From positions 1-35,691 of the forward strand of contig SXHP01000292.1 in the NCBI GenBank assembly GCA_005773165.1: a stretch of 35,691 nt of DNA, given 5' to 3'. The position numbers were made by a program, and so were the translations under genes. Source of the DNA: Sphingomonadales bacterium (GTDB lineage Bacteria > Pseudomonadota > Alphaproteobacteria > Sphingomonadales > Sphingomonadaceae). Of this stretch, positions 23,601-30,413 are shown piece after piece (position 1 is the stretch's first letter; each line of letters starts with the position of its first letter). The notes under the pieces were generated by a model. The model searched no databases. It was not told the DNA's origin and saw only the letters and a program-made list of their open reading frames with translations.

Positions 23601-26311
23601 CCGCCCGTCATCGTGATCGCGCCCGGCGCGTCCACGGTGACGTTGCCGGATGCCTGGGTCGAACCGGTGACCGTAACGCTGGCGGTCGCAGACGTAAGCG
23701 CGGCCGCGCCTGCGCCTGCGTTCACGGCGGTGAGCGACAGCGCGTTGCGCGCCCGCGCGGCGACCGAACCGCCGGTCACCGCTCCTGCGCTGAGGCCCGC
23801 CCCGCTCGATTCGATCGTCGCAGCGCCCGAGCCGCCCGCCACACCGGCCAGCGTGACCGCGCCCGGAGCGGTCACGCTTACGCCGTTCGTAGCGGACAGC
23901 GCGCCCGTCGACGTGATCGTGGTCGCCGCGCCCGCCCCGGCGACGCTCAGCGTCTGTCCCGCGCCGCTGACCGCCACGCCCGCAAGGCTGATCGTTCCGG
24001 GCGTCGACAGCGCCAGTCCGTTGACCAGGCGCGTCGCGCCCAGCGTCACCGCCCCGCCGGTCGTCAGCGGCGAAAAGACGGTGCGCGCCGCGTTGACCGA
24101 CAGCAGCGCGCGCGCATCCACCGTTCCAAGCGTCAGCGGCGCGGCGGCCGTGACGAGCCGAACGCCGGCATCGCCGGTGTTGCTCGCCCCGCTCGGCGCG
24201 CCCGTCACGACCGCGATACCGCTCAGGTCGATGCCGGTGTTCGCGTCCAAGATGACCGCGCCAGCGCCGGTCCCGCCCGCGTCGCCGCGGATGGTGAGCC
24301 CGGTTGCGCCGGTCGCCCCCGCGATCGTCCCGGTGACGGCGGTGTAGGACGCGGTGCGTCCCGCCTGCTGCACCGCCCCCGCAGCACCGCCCAACCGGAT
24401 CTCGGCGCCGGAGACTAGCAGATCGGTGCCGACCGTCGCATTTCCGGTCAGCGTCGCGCGCGCGCCGGCCTGAAGCGTCGCGGTTGCTCCCGCATTCGTG
24501 TCCCCGACCGTCAGTGCGCCGGTAGTCGCGGTCGCGCCCAGCATGGTTCCGGCGGCCAGGCTGGTGGAGTCGATCGTCACGGCGCTCAGCGACGCCGCGC
24601 GCCCTGCGCTCGCCGCGCCGAGGGTTGCGCTCCCCGTCGCGACAAAGTCCAGATCACGCCCTGCGCTCACCGCGGCGCGCGCGCCCGAACCGGACCGGCC
24701 GAGCACGTTCACCGCGCGCACGACCAGGTCCGCGCCGCTCGACTGCGACGTTGCGCTGTCGACGACGAGATCGCCGCCCGTCGCGGTCGCCCTCAGTCTG
24801 CCGGACGCGCTGAGCGAATCGGCGGTGATCGTTCCAGCGGTCGCCGTGACGTCGAGCGTTCCCGCTTCGGACCGCACCGCGCCCGCGGTCACCGCCGAGC
24901 CGGAGATCGCGGCCGCCTGGCTCGCAAACAGGCTGCCGAGCGTCACGGAGCCGCCGCTCGCAAGAACCGAGGCCCCGGCGCCGCCGGAGCCGGGCGCGGC
25001 GGGCGCGACCGCGGCGGTTCCGGCCGTCACGGCGGCGGCGGAGATCGCCCCCGCCCCCGCCGAGATGTCGACGCCGTTCGCGGACGCCGACACCAGACGC
25101 GACGTGACGTTCCCCAGCGCCACGCCGCCCGTATCCGCCCGCACCAGGACGCCCTGATCGGCGTTGAGCGTCGCCGGTGGCAGCGCAGTGGTCGCGGGCG
25201 CCTCCACGATCGGCGCGGTTACGCCGTTCCTCGCGCGTATGTCGATCGCGCCCGCGTCGCCGGAAGCGTTCAGCGCACCGCCTAGGCGGAGCGACACTGC
25301 GCCGGTGTTTTCGGTGCCTCGCCCGGTCGGAAAGGCGACGTTGGCGTTCGTCGCCGCGGTCGGCCCCGCCGCCAGCACGATGCCGCGGTCGGTCGCATAA
25401 GCCGATGTCGCCGTCAGCGTCGCCTGAACATCGAGCAGCCCGTCGTTGACGGTGCTCCGCGTGGCGCCCGCGAGCAGGATCGAGCTCCCGGTCATCGTGT
25501 TGCGCGCGACGATCGGGTTGCTGAGCGGGCTGCCCTCCCGAATGACGACGCTGAGCGGACTCGCCGGATCGAAGCTGATCGTGGTGTCCGTCGCCGCGAC
25601 CAGCGCGATCTCGCCGGTCGCGGTCAGCGCCCCGCGCGTGTCGATCCGCGCCCCGACCAGCGCCACGATCCCCCGAGTCGCCGCCTGCGCGTTGATCTGC
25701 GCCCCCGCCAGCGTCTCGACCGCCTGGGTCGACGACCCCCGCAGCGTCAGCGGCGCGCCCGCGAAGAACAGCGCCGGATCGGTGTCGAGCGTCGAGGCGA
25801 CCAGCGACCCCACGTTGACCTGCGCGGTCGCCCCGAACAGAACGCCCTGCGGATTGAGCAGGTAGACCGCCACATCCGGGTCCGAGATCAGATTTCCCAG
25901 GATACGGCTCTGGGTGATCGTGCCCGGCCCGTCGTTGCCCACCACGCGGTTGAGCACCGCGGCGGCGCCCGTGACGATGGGCAGGCCGGTATCGGGATCG
26001 ATGGCCTTCGTGAAATTGGCCGTCTCGCGCACCACCGTGCCGCCGGAGCCGACAACGGCCCCGACGTTGAACGACGACCAGTCTATCACCGTCCGCGGCG
26101 TCGCCGTGCTGATCGTCAAGGTGCTGCCGTCGGCCGACTTGGTGATGTCCGCAGCGCCGAACGCCACGTTGCCGTCGCTTGGGTCGGGCAGCGTTTGCGC
26201 GAGCACGGGCGCGGTCGCCAGCAGCCCGGCCAGCGCCGTGGTCTGCGCCAGCCGTCGCCTGAGCGAACCGTGCTTGGGGCCGGAGCGCGTCGGGAGCGGG
26301 GCGGGTCGCAT
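14594..26311 (-). CDS. Giant filamentous haemagglutinin-like TPS exoprotein (TpsA)
   Basis: This 3905-residue secreted exoprotein has a positively charged N-terminus and a signal peptide (RRRLAQTTALAGLLATAPVLA, cut near 38/39). The TPS secretion domain spans about 39-300 and has the hallmark NRVVG, LLNPQGVLFG and NVGSLVAST segments. From 300 to about 3600 it is a low-complexity beta-helix of Ala, Thr, Gly, Ser and Val, with very few Lys and no Cys, containing two families of long repeats. A distinct C-terminal domain (about 3600-3905) contains all four cysteines (3831, 3839, 3895, 3901), ending CEGDKPCPTKP. It should pass the outer membrane through the TpsB encoded 17 bases upstream and form a long surface fibre, for adhesion or aggregation. 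No VENN motif or toxin domain is visible. The CHAT gene overlaps its end. Confidence 0.95.
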   Translation of the reverse strand: MRPAPLPTRSGPKHGSLRRRLAQTTALAGLLATAPVLAQTLPDPSDGNVAFGAADITKSADGSTLTISTATPRTVIDWSSFNVGAVVGSGGTVVRETANFTKAIDPDTGLPIVTGAAAVLNRVVGNDGPGTITQSRILGNLISDPDVAVYLLNPQGVLFGATAQVNVGSLVASTLDTDPALFFAGAPLTLRGSSTQAVETLAGAQINAQAATRGIVALVGARIDTRGALTATGEIALVAATDTTISFDPASPLSVVIREGSPLSNPIVARNTMTGSSILLAGATRSTVNDGLLDVQATLTATSAYATDRGIVLAAGPTAATNANVAFPTGRGTENTGAVSLRLGGALNASGDAGAIDIRARNGVTAPIVEAPATTALPPATLNADQGVLVRADTGGVALGNVTSRLVSASANGVDISAGAGAISAAAVTAGTAAVAPAAPGSGGAGASVLASGGSVTLGSLFASQAAAISGSAVTAGAVRSEAGTLDVTATAGTITADSLSASGRLRATATGGDLVVDSATSQSSGADLVVRAVNVLGRSGSGARAAVSAGRDLDFVATGSATLGAASAGRAASLSAVTIDSTSLAAGTMLGATATTGALTVGDTNAGATATLQAGARATLTGNATVGTDLLVSGAEIRLGGAAGAVQQAGRTASYTAVTGTIAGATGATGLTIRGDAGGTGAGAVILDANTGIDLSGIAVVTGAPSGASNTGDAGVRLVTAAAPLTLGTVDARALLSVNAARTVFSPLTTGGAVTLGATRLVNGLALSTPGTISLAGVAVSGAGQTLSVAGAGAATTITSTGALSATNGVSVTAPGAVTLAGVAGGSGAATIESSGAGLSAGAVTGGSVAARARNALSLTAVNAGAGAAALTSATASVTVTGSTQASGNVTVDAPGAITMTGGVRSTGGTVVFQSTGGPATGAITAGAVRASTDLTVSRAAGLTFASATSDTGLISLAAPGGVVAVTGATSAARSVAIEGASLALGGPLTAIDGAALLRATAGGVTVGGAIQASGTVTVDAPGAIGLDDVRSVGGAVVFQSTGGAATGAITAGLVRSSADLSVSRAGGLTLGGAISDTGAVSLASPAGLVTVTGATNAATAVTISGANAALGSVTAGASATVTATDAITATGAILAGGAVLIDAPGAIALRDVRSTGAGIRFQATALPVTGGITAGAVRASSDLIVSRAAGLTFGSAASDTGQVALTATGATVNVTGAVDASTSAVVTGAAVRLGAVTAGTGTATLTATSGGITVAGAAQAAGDVTLDAPGAIELGDVRSTGATVVFRSTATPVTGAVSARDVRAATNLTVARGAGLTFRSATSDTGAVSLASAGGAVTVTGGTTAATNVTVGANAMTLGTVAANGGAVDLFSAVGRIDVSGAITARNFVRVDGATGAQLASVTDTGTAASLLRARNGGLTVTGATSVGGALAVQASGAATLGGVTSTGGSVTLDADGVLTAGVVRANGALTATGATSIALSGAQSDTASVTLTSPGAVVVNGATLAQANVLASATGGGSVTLGAVTSAAGTVRLSSANAAVNAGAVRANGALAVVAGTGVALSSAASDLAGVEIAAAGTIGVTGGTSAQTNIATTSGGAQTLGDATSRAGAVTLASTSGTVTAAAVTGEGALSVAGAAGVTLASARSVNAGVTLTASAGPLAVSGATRGRGDVAVTARDAIALGAVTSDAGAVTIVSSARNVGAATLIAAGAIDAAGATGVAVTEATSTGSAVALRSSGGGVAATTVGAATALTADAAATLSITTAAVGTDATLAGRDIDIGTFGAGTLQATARGGDLTVAAADIRGAATLTKTGASGAISIARLNAAGPTQITSAGTVRADLLQGGATTVTAAGDVAGRTGGLGAAVSSLTVNAGGGATIGAVTTSGFTSVNATGAASLIDAIVAGGDLTVAGGAVTLGDGGRPVTQAAAGRVQVTSTAGAITGLAGLTLRSDTGGAGGRDLTLQSAAGIALQPGTLLAGGPDRQSALRLGAAPGAAIVLDAVEARTIASPGTATSLAHTGPVTITRAATRDTLAITLTGAGAPALTIGGVEVRGGDLSLDTSGALQTGTIAVPAGAATLAGATVTSGAINARSLGAVARSGAATFTTVDATAGGIAVAAATDLRLARGTATGALSLTSTAGDVTGSAISGGFDPATLTSAGGLVSVRADATDGVRGLIRIASASGAGGVDLAGRTIIAESLASSASAVSASTRRDAAGITNQAMTIGTIEAAGAITLATGNRTVASSAPIALDRATSSGGGIAITTVGGGLAARSGSPRTVLSAPAGAITLDIGGTALLGSASGATTTIAATSLDIETARATGGALALSTRGGPLLLGEAVASGAATIDAAGAITADTVTAASATLTGSAAATLGAIRTLSGDLRATVAGALDAATLDSARGITVDAGSARITSADARGASLALTARTGSLRLDGGRAATDASLTAPALSIGTLDTGGSATLTAAGELTADRLTIGTTLDARADVAAITALTSGGDAQVRGATLVAIGTAATPATLTLAGRGIEVTDAAVGTLDASAGDDGIDLRTAAVTRAAAIRSDAGVTIGTLRAGSAGVTAATTIVADAIVTAGTLNVEAGSDATLTTVETGGDAVLKAGASLAIASVSTPAKLTLQGQGVEVAALDAGVLGAIAGTDGLDLRAGRIVDAADLSSGSDIAIGTLDAGSAVIAASTDLTATRISTRGPLSVSAGADAALDTVESGGVTGLTAGGALTAGAVTTPAALTLAARRIEVTGLDAGSLRATAGADGLDLSRATVGGSATIESDAGAAIGTLDAGSAAITAAAALSADSLAIRNALSLIGERIAVTALTAQSMDANAGAGGFDLQTGSVTGAAQVSSAGTLTFGTLNAGSATLRAATDLTGDRLTTTGAASASAGRDGTLGTVSVGADAALNATRLLSVGSVDTPATLTLSAAGIDTTALEAGTLSVAAGAAGFKLGSAAVARLATIASTGGAEIGTLDAGTIDIRAPGVLAADLLAARAGLGIVAGSAEIATTRVTGGDARITTGDAGLVLGDVVAAEKLDVSTTGVLTAGTLNVGGGMTATAASISLGQANAGAATLTAAAGDLAADDVTTTGGLSASATGDATILRARSGGDAALLAGRTLTLDAFETPARLTLEARRIVTRTLDAGNLTVRAGADGADLRTTAVTGTAGISSGGSLAIGDLTAGAATLAARTTLVAQRITARDRLDVSAASVQSARTSVTAGPASLTANAGDLTLGSAAFASETALTATGALTADLLTVGRTLTARADSLALRTADVGRDATLDGRTATLGAFTSGGNVAIDMRDRLAAETLDVGGRLTVTAESLALNAATVRGGDAVLTAGAAEIAALSTSAASRINTRGVLSAGRIDAGTLIDARGASATIGQATARGGDVSLAATGGDLRLATATASGAVGLTGTAAATVTGAVTAGTSYRIEAASIALGATGASARQAGADVTLLARAGAITAQGSTTVAGARAVSFTANGTGGAITFAPDTAITSSSADVALATTGAAALGTVTASGGAIRLNAADAVLTRAVSAQTVTLTNVASTGVTRLGDVALGNETEFAAPATRFDLSGAETGLIAAPVVTIASGPRDMVIGALALAATTGSTRFAVTANGRIDMLGRFVAAGSPATRTVAIGSEGSAGRTGVIRIAATQADGGRLLVDGAVLELAADRIGAGLDRDFLDAIGYRTNPGLDVDTVTQQYVARPTSTLYTPSALGAAPYTDGVLVRSGVLRLSYGRYALFQNTGRPGEQAGVTIGTLGAAPPSGGTLRLATPNSSNNTFALFGTIDGISSQATALLGPDRLSVDPAVSPVASRINGCIIGSGGGCLNTSIAQPTLNLFDTSRAEIVRTADDLTLPFDPLIGTNNEALYLDTETVAPAADDCEGDKPCPTKP
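16680..18790 (-). repeat. Intragenic repeat family B in tpsA (about 107-112 residues per unit)
   Basis: At least five recognisable units follow one another at about 320-336 bases. Each contains a TPATLTLxGRGIEV-like segment, a DAGTLxAxAGxDGLDLR segment, IGTLDAGSA and an ESGGDA/TxTG turn. Anchor segments end near 18770, 18437 and 18102, with shorter or more diverged units near 17866, 17545 and 16915. They encode consecutive beta-helix turns of the exoprotein. Unit divergence is high at the protein level, so this is an old tandem expansion. Confidence 0.7.
22140..23638 (-). repeat. Intragenic repeat family A in tpsA (four units of 123-127 residues)
   Basis: Four tandem units begin at about 23638, 23257, 22888 and 22513, spacings of 381, 369 and 375 bases. 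Each begins with a VDAPGAI segment followed by VRSTGG, VVFQST, ITAGxVRASxDLxVSRAAGLTF, SDTGxVSLA and VTGAT. The units are much more alike than family B, which points to more recent duplication or ongoing homogenisation. In the protein they add about 500 residues of beta-helix. Confidence 0.8.
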
Positions 26312-26328
26312 GGAGTGGGTCCGATCCG

Positions 26329-28155
26329 TTACGGGAACTTGGGGCTGATCTGCGCAGTGAGCGACACGAGCAGGCGATCAGGAGCGCGCCGCTCGTCGAT
26401 CGACAGCGCGCGATCGAGCGGCCGTGCATAGGTTATCTCGAGCAGCATCGGCCCGGGAAGCCGCGCCCGCACCCCCGCGCCGATCGAGCGAAGATGCCGG
26501 TCGTTTTCGGTCGAGAAGGCGTCGAGGTTCCAGATCCAGACGTTGTCGCCGAACGCGTAAAGCTGCAGGTCGACACCTTTCAGCAGGTTGAAGTCGAGCC
26601 GCGCTTCCGAATGCACGCCGAGGAACCGGTCTGCGCTGTTGCCGCCCGGATCGTAGCCGAGCCCGACCGTCAGATTGCCCAGCGCCTGCTCGTCGAAGTT
26701 CAGCAGCGGGTTGTTCGCCCATTGGCCGAGCACAGTATGGACGACGCTGAACGCGCGGCTGACGCGGCCGAGCGCGGCGACGCTGCCGCGGATGATGGTC
26801 GCCTTCGGATCGCCCTGAAATCGCGACGGTGCGTAATTGGAGGCGGTCACCTCTCCCCGTTGCGTCGCATCGAAGATGTCGAGCCCCTTGCGGAACTCGA
26901 TCGCGCCGCCGATCGAGAAGGACTCCAGCCCGTCGAGCCGCCGCTCGCTGACGCGAGCGTCGATCCGTCCGTAGAGCACGCGAAGCCGGTCGAGATTGAG
27001 CGGGGAGAAGCCGGTCGCGTCATGGATGCGGATCTGCTGCTCGATCGCCTCGAAGCCGACCGTCGCCGCCAGCGTCTGGCGAACAGAGCGGACGATCGGC
27101 TGGGTGATGTCGAACCCTCCGATGATCGAGCGCGACCGGAGGTCCAGAGTGCCCACGTCCGGGCGCGACCAGGCGTAGGTGAGCCGCGGCCCGGCGGACA
27201 GTCCGCTGCCGTTGAGGATCGCGCGATAGCCGACCTGCGCGACCTGCTGCTCCTGCAGCTGCGCGGTCGTCGATCCACCGATGTAGAGCGTGTCGCCGGG
27301 CACAATCAGCGCGTTTATGTCGAGACGGGCATAAGCGGTCTCGCGGCCGAGTTGCTTGGATCCGTAGTTCTGGATGTTGCCGAGCACCGACACGCGCTGG
27401 GTCACGACGTTGAGGTCGCCGATCACGTCGCCCGGCGCGCCGCCTGCCGGACGCAGCGCGAGTTGAAGGTCCAGTCCCGGCACGTCGCCGGTCAGCAGCA
27501 ACAATCGCTCGGCGTCGCGCTCGTTCAGCGGATCGAGCGCCCGGAGCCGCTCGATCGTCTCAGCCAGGATCGTACGATACCGTCCGGCCTCGCCGCGGAC
27601 GCGAACCTCGACGATGCGTGCGAGCACGACGCTGAGCGTCAGCGTGCCGTCTCCGATCTCCTGCGGCGGCACCTGCACCGACGCCACGAAGCCCGCGCGC
27701 GCCAGCGCCGCATTGGCCGAGTCGCGTATGGCGCAGACCGCGGACAGCGGCTGCTCTCCGTCGCCCGGCGAGCCGATCCCCGCCAGCACGCGCGCGATTG
27801 ACTCGGGCAATTGCTCGCGTCCGGCCGCAACGAAGCGAACGGTCGTGATCCGCGCCTTCAGCGGCGAATCGGCGAGCGGACAGGGAGCGGTCGCCACCGC
27901 GCCGCGCCCGCTGACCCGCGCCGCGGCGGCGTCCTCCACCGGCGGCGCAGGCTGCTCGACTTGCGCGCGGCTCGGCAGCTGAGGTGCGGGCGCGGGAGCC
28001 GGAGTGACCTGCGCCGCCGCCCAGGCGGGAAAGGAGAGCGCCGCAACACCCGCTGCGACTCGCGGACCCCATTGTGCGAAATCAGCCAACGCGATCGTCC
28101 CCCCATCGCGGTCGTATCTGCGATCAGCCGCCCGCCTCGCGCTCCCTGCAAGCAT
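26329..28155 (-). CDS. Two-partner secretion outer-membrane transporter (TpsB, ShlB/FhaC/HecB family)
   Basis: This protein of about 608 residues has a signal region ending AALSFPAWAAAQ, a Pro-rich segment, a cysteine-containing POTRA region (about 90-230, with ITTVRFVAAG and LARAGFVASVQVPPQEIGDG) and a 16-strand barrel-like C-terminal half. It belongs to the TpsB branch of the Omp85 superfamily and should export the exoprotein encoded 17 bases downstream. The usual loop-6 RGY motif reads VGLGYDPG, with Leu at the Arg position (codon 26659-26661), which is unusual. The chain ends in Pro, not the common terminal Phe. The start is uncertain: ATG at 28155 has no ribosome site, while TTG at 28089 follows GGGGGG and gives a shorter signal peptide. 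Confidence 0.9.
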   Translation of the reverse strand: MLAGSARRAADRRYDRDGGTIALADFAQWGPRVAAGVAALSFPAWAAAQVTPAPAPAPQLPSRAQVEQPAPPVEDAAAARVSGRGAVATAPCPLADSPLKARITTVRFVAAGREQLPESIARVLAGIGSPGDGEQPLSAVCAIRDSANAALARAGFVASVQVPPQEIGDGTLTLSVVLARIVEVRVRGEAGRYRTILAETIERLRALDPLNERDAERLLLLTGDVPGLDLQLALRPAGGAPGDVIGDLNVVTQRVSVLGNIQNYGSKQLGRETAYARLDINALIVPGDTLYIGGSTTAQLQEQQVAQVGYRAILNGSGLSAGPRLTYAWSRPDVGTLDLRSRSIIGGFDITQPIVRSVRQTLAATVGFEAIEQQIRIHDATGFSPLNLDRLRVLYGRIDARVSERRLDGLESFSIGGAIEFRKGLDIFDATQRGEVTASNYAPSRFQGDPKATIIRGSVAALGRVSRAFSVVHTVLGQWANNPLLNFDEQALGNLTVGLGYDPGGNSADRFLGVHSEARLDFNLLKGVDLQLYAFGDNVWIWNLDAFSTENDRHLRSIGAGVRARLPGPMLLEITYARPLDRALSIDERRAPDRLLVSLTAQISPKFP

Positions 28156-28350
28156 CACGGCCGTTCGATGCTAACACGCCTCGACGACGGAATCTTCACA
28201 AATTGCTAGTCCGGTACTGAACTTCCTTACGTCACCCGTCAGCGCGACCGGTCCGTTGTTACATCCTGCTGTTCCGCGGGGGAATTTTACCTTGGGATTT
28301 CAGCCGGGAATATGACAAGACTCGGGCCACGGGTGGAAGCGGGGGTGAAG
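28156..28350. promoter_or_regulatory. Divergent intergenic region between tpsB and vgrG
   Basis: This roughly 195-base gap is AT-richer than its surroundings, especially 28190-28300, and must hold promoters for the TPS-CHAT operon (minus) and the VgrG gene cluster (plus). I could not pick out a convincing pair of -35 and -10 hexamers on either strand, nor a sigma-54 site, an inverted repeat or an RNA structure. An in-frame ATG for VgrG at 28312 lies within it. Confidence 0.5.
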
Positions 28351-30396
28351 ATGAGCTCGAGAGCCGGCGCCTATACGCAGGACAACCGCATCGGCCGGCT
28401 GACGACCGATCTCGGCAAGGACAAGCTGCTTCTCCTGGGCCTGACCGCGACCGAGCGGCTCAGCGAGTCGTATACGGTGAGCGTCGACGCCTGGAGCGAG
28501 ACTCCACAGCCGATTCACACGCTGCTCGGCACCGCGATCGGAGTCGCCTTCGCGTCGGACGCCGACGCGAACGTCAACCGCGATTTCGGCGGCGTGCTAT
28601 GGGAGTATAGCGAACTTGACCGCGACGACCGCGGCCACCGCTACCGCCTGGTCCTGCGGCCGCAGACCGAGTTCCTGACGCTCAACAAGCGCAACCGGAT
28701 CTTCCAAAAGAAGTCGGCGGTCGACATCGTCAAATCGCTGCTCGCCGGCGACTATCAGATGAAGCTCGAGGGCGCGTACGACCCGCTGGAATATTGCGTT
28801 CAGTACCAGGAAAGCGACTTCGACTTCGTCTCTCGGATGATGGAGTACGAAGGAATTTATTACTATTACGTCCACGCGGGCGCGGCGAGCAAGCTGGTGC
28901 TGGTCGACAACGCCAATGCGCACGAGGACCTGACGCCCGCCACCGCCAAGGTGATGACCCGCGCCGACCGCCGCCCCGACGCGCCGGTCTGGTCGGTCAC
29001 CGAGCGTCGGGGCCTTGGTCCCGCGAAGATCACGGTCGCCGACTATGATTTCGAGACGCCCGACACGCAGCTGCTCAAGAGCAAGGCGGCGGCGAAGGTG
29101 CTGGGCGAACCCACCAAGCGCGGCAACCAGTCGCAGGAGGGCTCGGCCAACTGGTCCGACAGCGCGGAGATCTACGATTTCCCGGCGAAATACTCGAGCA
29201 AGACGACGGCGACAGGCGAGCGGTACGGCGCCGCCTGGCTCGACGCGCATCGGCGGCGGATGGCGCGCAGCTTCGCCGACGGCGCGCTGTTCGCCGCGGC
29301 GGTCGGGCGGCGGCTGAAGCTGGAGTACGAAGACGGTTCGGAGGCGGAATACCTTATCGTCGGCACGTCTCACGATTACACCGCACCGTCCTACGACAGC
29401 GGCGAGGGCGAGGAGGCGTTCCTGTGCTCGCTCGAACTGATGCCCGCCTCCGAGCAATACCGTCCCGCGCTCGTGACGCCGCGCCCGCGCATCCTGGGCC
29501 CGCAGACCGCAGTGGTCGTCGGCCCGGCGGGCGAGGAGATCTACACCGACAAATACGGCCGCATTAAAGTGCAGTTCTTCTGGGATCGCGAAGGCAAGAA
29601 GGACGAGAATTCTAGCTGCTTCATCCGCGTCGTCCAGTCGGGCGCAGGGCAAGGCTGGGGCAGCTTCATGCTTCCGCGGATCGGGCAGGAAGTGGTGGTG
29701 GAGTTCCTGGACGGCGATCCCGATCGGCCGCTGGTAACCGGCGCGGTCTACAACGGCGCCAACACGACCCCCGCCGCCCTGCCGGAGAACAAGACCCAGT
29801 TCGGACTGAAGACCCGCATCACCAAGGGCGGCGGGGGGTTCAATCACTGGTGGGTCGAGGACAAGAAGGGCAAGGAGGTCGTCTGGTTTCGCGCCGAACG
29901 CGACTACAAGGCGCATATCGTCCACGCCGACGAGGAGCGCGTCTACGACGACGGCAACCGCACCACCGACTTCAAAACCGGCAACGACACCAAGACGCTC
30001 GACAAGGGCAATCTGACCACCCTGATCAAGAAGGGCGACGAGACCCGGACGATCGAAACCGGCAAGCGCACGACGACGATCAACGATGACGAGACATTGG
30101 AGGTGAAGATGGGCAACCGCTCCACCACCATCAAGATGGGCAACGAATCGCTCAAGGTCTCGATGGGTAACGTCGACATCAAGGTAGATCTGGGCAAGCA
30201 CGCGACCGAGGCGATGCAGTCGATCGAGCTGACCTGCGGGCCGTCCAAGTTCAAGATGGACCCGATGCAGATCAGCATGGAAGCGATGATGATCAAGATC
30301 GAGGCGAAGACGATCATGCAAGTGAAGAGCCTGATGAAGCAGGACGAGGCGAGCGCCATGAGCATCCTCAAGGGCGGCATCGTGATGATCAACTGA
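28351..30396 (+). CDS. vgrG: Type VI secretion tip protein VgrG (TssI)
   Basis: This protein of about 681 residues forms the spike that tops the T6SS tube. It begins with the gp27-like part (AGAYTQDNRIGRLTT; later YCVQYQESDFDFVSRMMEYEGIYYY). A gp5-like OB fold follows (YTDKYGRIKVQFFWDREG, SGAGQGWGSFMLPRIGQEVV, DGDPDRPLVTGAVYN), then a C-terminal needle of short repeated strands rich in Lys, Thr and Gly-Asn. There is no extra effector domain at the C-terminus. The ATG at 28351 follows GGGGG at five bases; an upstream ATG at 28312 is possible. It is the first gene of a plus-strand cluster with a DUF6931-like gene, FHA and PAAR genes, divergent from the TPS operon. Confidence 0.95.
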   Translation: MSSRAGAYTQDNRIGRLTTDLGKDKLLLLGLTATERLSESYTVSVDAWSETPQPIHTLLGTAIGVAFASDADANVNRDFGGVLWEYSELDRDDRGHRYRLVLRPQTEFLTLNKRNRIFQKKSAVDIVKSLLAGDYQMKLEGAYDPLEYCVQYQESDFDFVSRMMEYEGIYYYYVHAGAASKLVLVDNANAHEDLTPATAKVMTRADRRPDAPVWSVTERRGLGPAKITVADYDFETPDTQLLKSKAAAKVLGEPTKRGNQSQEGSANWSDSAEIYDFPAKYSSKTTATGERYGAAWLDAHRRRMARSFADGALFAAAVGRRLKLEYEDGSEAEYLIVGTSHDYTAPSYDSGEGEEAFLCSLELMPASEQYRPALVTPRPRILGPQTAVVVGPAGEEIYTDKYGRIKVQFFWDREGKKDENSSCFIRVVQSGAGQGWGSFMLPRIGQEVVVEFLDGDPDRPLVTGAVYNGANTTPAALPENKTQFGLKTRITKGGGGFNHWWVEDKKGKEVVWFRAERDYKAHIVHADEERVYDDGNRTTDFKTGNDTKTLDKGNLTTLIKKGDETRTIETGKRTTTINDDETLEVKMGNRSTTIKMGNESLKVSMGNVDIKVDLGKHATEAMQSIELTCGPSKFKMDPMQISMEAMMIKIEAKTIMQVKSLMKQDEASAMSILKGGIVMIN

Positions 30397-30413
30397 ACGG
30401 GGGCGTGGCGGCG

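Noticed and set aside
20793..24347. 1184-codon open frame on the plus strand opposite the exoprotein gene, plus similar long frames at 16002-18404 and 18429-20105
   Set aside because: They are antisense shadows of a repetitive, GC-rich Ala/Thr/Gly/Val gene. They lack start signals and recognisable domains, and the minus frame has the signal peptide and TPS domain.
14594..26311. CRISPR or short tandem repeat array
   Set aside because: The repetition is protein-coding with unit lengths above 300 bases and diverged copies; no short direct repeats with unique spacers were seen.
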